Below the pieces are notes generated by a model. That model ran no database searches. It was not told where the DNA came from and was given only the letters and a program-made list of their open reading frames with translations. A DNA stretch of 11,150 nt from Cochliopodium minus (lineage: Eukaryota; Discosea; Himatismenida; Cochliopodiidae): assembly GCA_024220525.1 (NCBI GenBank), contig JAMYWO010000596.1:1-11150 (forward strand), in the 5' to 3' direction. This document shows positions 8,333 through 11,150 of this stretch, piece by piece. The position numbers and the translations under genes are program-made. Within the stretch, counting starts at the first letter, position 1; the number at the start of each line of letters is the position of its first letter.

Positions 8333-11068
8333 TTATTTAATGTTTTTGCAAATTTCAGCAAAATCATCAATTAGTTTTTGACATTTAAGTTTAGATTGTT
8401 CTAAAGAAGATCCAAACTCTCCAATCACACGATAAACAGGTTCTGTATTGCTCTTCCTAAAAAAATTTGTTAAAAAATAAAAAATATAAAAATAAAATAA
8501 TATAAAATATAAAAATATAAAATATAAAAATATGACATGATAAAAAAATATAAATAAATAAAATAATAAAAAATAAAAATAATAAAATAATAAAATATTC
8601 AAAATTTTTTTTAAAAAAATACCTTATATGAATCCATCCTTCTTCAGTATCTATTCTCAAGCCATCTATTTCAGTCATTGTACCTTTTCCTTCAAATTGC
8701 TTCTTTAAGATGATGAGACCTTCTTCGAAATGGGGAGGGACATCTGCTTTGAGTTTGACGATTTCGTATTTTGGCAAAGTGTTCTTCAATTCGCTGATTG
8801 TTCCTTGAAATCCTGAAAGGAGCTGCAAAATAAGTGCTGCTGCGACTGGAGCATCTCTGCCTTTTAATTTAACAAAATGAGCAAAATGAAAACATATTTT
8901 AAAATATGAAAAATATTTAAAAATAATAAATAATAAATAATAAATATAATAAATAATAAATAATAAATATAATAAATAAATAAATAAATAAATAAAAGAA
9001 ATAATAAATAATAAATAAATAATAAATAATAAATGGAATTGATGTTTATTGTTTACCTATATGACTTTTTAAAAATAATTAAAAATAATCAAAAAAATTT
9101 TTAAATTATTTTTTAAATTACATATCAGGAAGCATTACACCGCCATTTCCTTCACCTCTGTTTATTATTTTTTTTTTAAAAAAAATATTTAAATTATTCT
9201 AATTGGGTAAAAAAGAGAAGTTGTACCCTATGATGGCATTTACTTCTTGCATTTTCTTGGCAACATGAATTTCTCCTACTGGAGTGTTAATTACATTGCA
9301 TCCATATTTTTTGGCAATGTCATCAATAGCTAAAACAAATAATTAAAAAAATATAATAAAAAAAAATATTATTATTATAATAAAACTAATCCTGAATAAA
9401 ATAAAATAAATAAATAAATAATAAAGAAATAAAAATAAAAAAAATAAAAAAATGTTGAAATTAATAAAAATTTAAAAAATAAAAATAAAAGAAATAAAAA
9501 TGAATGAAATGAAATAAAATTAACATTAACAAAAATAATAAAATAAATTAATAAAAAATAAAAATAATAAAATAATAAAAAATAAACTGTCTATATCTCC
9601 AATATTTATGGGGAATATTCATTCAAACAATTAATAAAAAATAAATTAATAAATAAATAAAATAAAAATTTAAAAAAAATATAATTTATTTGAAATTTTT
9701 TTGAATATTTTTTTAACCTCTTGAAGAAGACAAGTTTTTGCAAATGTTTCCCTTTCTTCCAACTACTCCCAAAATGAAGTGAACGGCCAATGCCAAAGTG
9801 TACTCTTCTCCCAAAGGCTCTCCCTTTTCATTGATAATGACGCATCTGTCTACATCTGGATCAGTGGCCAATCCTAATAAAGAATATTAAGAAAATAAAA
9901 AATTGATAAAAATAAAATAAAATGAAAATAAAATAAGCAATAAAAAAAATAAATAAAAAAAAAATAAATAAACAAATAAAATGAATAAAATTAAATAATT
10001 GATAAATAAAAATAAAATTAAATCAAATATAAATAATAAATAAATAATAAAAATGATTAAAAAAATCAATTATTCACCAATATCAGCGCCATTTTTCTTC
10101 ACAACTTCACAAATCTCGGAAAGATGTTCGGGTATAGGCTCGGGGTTGCGCTTGAAAAGACCAGTGGTTTCATAATTCATCGTGATCACTTCACATCCAA
10201 ATCTTTCTAACAACTCCTTCATAATTGGTCCTCCTTTTAAAAAATGAGAAAAAAAGTGATAAATGTAAGAAAAAATTTAAAAAAAATTAATGAAAACTAT
10301 AAAAAGAATAAAAATTCAATAAAATAAACTTTATCATAAATTCAAAATTTTTAATACATTGTTTTTTTTAAAAAAAAAAAATTATCACAAGAAAAAAAAT
10401 ATAACCATAACAATTTATAAAAAATAAAGTGAAATTCATCAAAAAGAAAAGAATTTTTTTAAAAAAAGTAATCACCTGCTCCATTGATTGTATCAACAAC
10501 AACTTTGAATTTTCTTTTTCTAACATCTTCAGGTTTAATATATTCCAATTCAAAAATAGAATCCAAATGCTTCTTGTTCGCATTTTTCTCCTTTACAATT
10601 TTTCCGTAGGAGATGTTGAGAGGTTTAGTGAAGGATTGGGTTTCTGCAATCTCGAACATCCTCTTGCATCTTTCTGGAGACAAAAATAGCCCATCTTCAT
10701 CTATAAATTTCAATCCGTTCCACTCGACTGGATTATGGGAACTTGTGATCACTTTTATTTCGAAAATTAAAATAATTAATGAAAATTAGAAAAGTATCAA
10801 AACATTAATAAAAAATAAGTCAAAAATCATTTTAATAAAAAATTAAAATTTCAATGAAATAAAATTAAAATAATTCAAATTAAAAACAAGAAATAAAAAA
10901 TTAAAAAAAAAAAAAATTAAAAGAAACAAAAAATTAATAAAACTTGTAATTTTCCATTTTTTTTTTACCTATACCTGCTCTTGCTTTCCATTTTTGTACC
11001 AGAACTTGTACTGTTGGTGTCGTGACAATACCTGATCTTATTACATTGAATCCCAATCCCATCAATAT
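8333..11068 (-). CDS. Phosphoglucosamine mutase-like alpha-D-phosphohexomutase (N-terminus outside the window, nine exons)
   Basis: Moves phosphate between C6 and C1 of a hexose or hexosamine; in bacteria GlmM makes GlcN-1-P for UDP-GlcNAc. Exons, minus strand: 11068-10969, 10751-10476, 10233-10078, 9873-9718, 9329-9227, 9157-9122, 9064-9057, 8860-8623, 8456-8333; 398 codons plus TAA, about 50 to 60 residues missing at the start. All family motifs are present: phosphoserine loop ITSSHNPVEWNGLKF (active Ser probably codon 10740-10738), metal site DPDVDR (9862-9845), sugar-recognition loop GGEGNGGVMLPD (about 9157-9125), IHIGRDAPVAAAL, and phosphate-binding RKSNTEP split by intron 8622-8457. 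EWNGLKF, GEGNGG and GRDAPV resemble the archaeal and Bacteroidetes GlmM-like group, not eukaryotic AGM1 or PMM. It could instead act on mannose- or glucose-phosphate. The donor at the first exon end could be 10974 or 10968; the second gives AGIVITSSHNP and is preferred. Probably transferred from a prokaryote, then filled with introns. Confidence 0.9.
8466..8610. repeat. A-rich AAAATAT/AATAAAA tract in an intron
   Basis: Repeated AAAATATAAAATATAAAAATAT-like units fill intron 8622-8457 of the phosphohexomutase gene, which splits the RKSNTEP motif. In other frames it translates as Phe/Tyr/Ile-rich strings, so long apparent reading frames here are artefacts. Confidence 0.65.
8921..9034. repeat. 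AATAAATAAT low-complexity tract in an intron
   Basis: Nearly all bases follow AAT, AAAT and ATAAAT units, including a clean (AAAT)n stretch around 8970-8996. It lies inside intron 9056-8861 of the phosphohexomutase gene, between the microexon and the following exon. It is a simple-sequence tract and probably length-variable. Confidence 0.8.
9057..9064 (-). other. 8-nt microexon of the phosphohexomutase gene
   Basis: The minus-strand sequence AAAAAG|TCATATAG|GTAAAC supplies T-CAT-ATA-G. The exon before ends GAT AT and the next starts GC AGA GAT, so the join reads LPD-I-H-I-G-RDAPVAAAL, restoring the HxGRDAP block of this enzyme group. Direct joining of the flanking exons (phase 2 to phase 1) would break the frame. 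Both splice sites match others in the window. Confidence 0.78.
9330..9717 (-). other. Longest complete intron of the window (388 bp, phosphohexomutase gene)
   Basis: The donor is GTTAAA after SSSR-G and the acceptor is TTGTTTTAG. On the plus strand the interior is A-rich with AAT/AAAT-type runs. I see no gene or conserved RNA in it. The conserved protein frame resumes at AIDDIAKKYG with no missing block. Confidence 0.8.
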
Positions 11069-11150
11069 CTTTTAGAAGAATACATATAAATAAATTGAAA
11101 CCCAATTAAAATTTGGATGAAACTTGATTGATAAATTTATGATTTTGATT

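Noticed and set aside
9887-10069. Minus-strand Leu/Ile/Phe-rich 60-codon frame
   Set aside because: It lies wholly inside intron 10077-9874 of the phosphohexomutase gene and reflects A/T-rich sequence.
10429-10689. Plus-strand 86-codon frame
   Set aside because: It is antisense to exon 10751-10476, which encodes the phosphoserine-loop domain with clear homology.
1-11150. Prokaryotic features such as operon, CRISPR array, attachment site or transposon ends
   Set aside because: All five genes contain spliceosomal-type introns; I saw no repeat-spacer arrays, transposase domains or paired terminal inverted repeats. Runs of A/T homopolymers explain the apparent repeats.

Overview
The window is eukaryotic nuclear DNA: very AT-rich, gene-dense and intron-rich. 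It holds five protein-coding genes. I assembled them by joining exon frames at splice sites and checking that protein motifs run unbroken across each join. By this reconstruction there are 30 complete introns (47 to 388 bp) and two cut by the window edges. Stop codons in use are TAA, TAG, TAG, TGA and TAA, and no exon contains an in-frame stop, so the standard nuclear code fits and stop-reassigned ciliate codes do not. I cannot name the organism. An AT-rich free-living protist (amoeba- or metamonad-like) is a guess based on composition, compact spacing and two bacterial-type enzymes.

Layout. (1) Plus strand, about 106-3321: the 3' two thirds of a GH2 beta-mannosidase; its 5' part lies outside the window behind an intron that carries a (TCATTT)13 microsatellite. 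(2) Minus strand, 4551-3406: a complete ceramide synthase (TLC/LAG1 family, 320 residues), convergent with the mannosidase and only 84 bp away stop to stop. (3) Minus, 6654-4840: a complete polyphosphate kinase 2 (PPK2, 362 residues) with a lysine-rich N-terminal extension and one GC-AG intron. (4) Minus, 8111-6814: a complete secreted protein (268 residues) with a signal peptide, a mannose-6-phosphate-receptor homology (MRH) domain with eight cysteines, and an unrecognised C-terminal region; it is built from very small exons (15 and 26 nt). (5) Minus, 11068-8333: the C-terminal 398 residues of a bacterial/archaeal-type phosphoglucosamine mutase (alpha-D-phosphohexomutase), including an 8-nt microexon; its N-terminus lies beyond the right edge.

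How the genes relate. The four minus-strand genes run head to tail with 288, 159 and 221 bp between coding regions. Three of the five touch glycan metabolism or lysosomal glycoproteins: beta-mannosidase removes the core mannose of N-glycans, MRH domains bind phosphorylated or trimmed mannose glycans, and phosphoglucosamine mutase feeds UDP-GlcNAc synthesis. This is suggestive only, since neighbours in eukaryotic genomes are often unrelated.

I found no evidence for a new multi-gene system. The most interesting content is the gene structure (an 8-nt exon, 15- and 26-nt exons, a GC donor, very relaxed splice sites dominated by AAG and TAG acceptors), the eukaryotic PPK2 with its added basic tail, the exact DxRSDxE motif in a protist ceramide synthase, and the MRH protein with its unknown C-terminal part. 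The remaining sequence is AT-rich intron or spacer with simple repeats.
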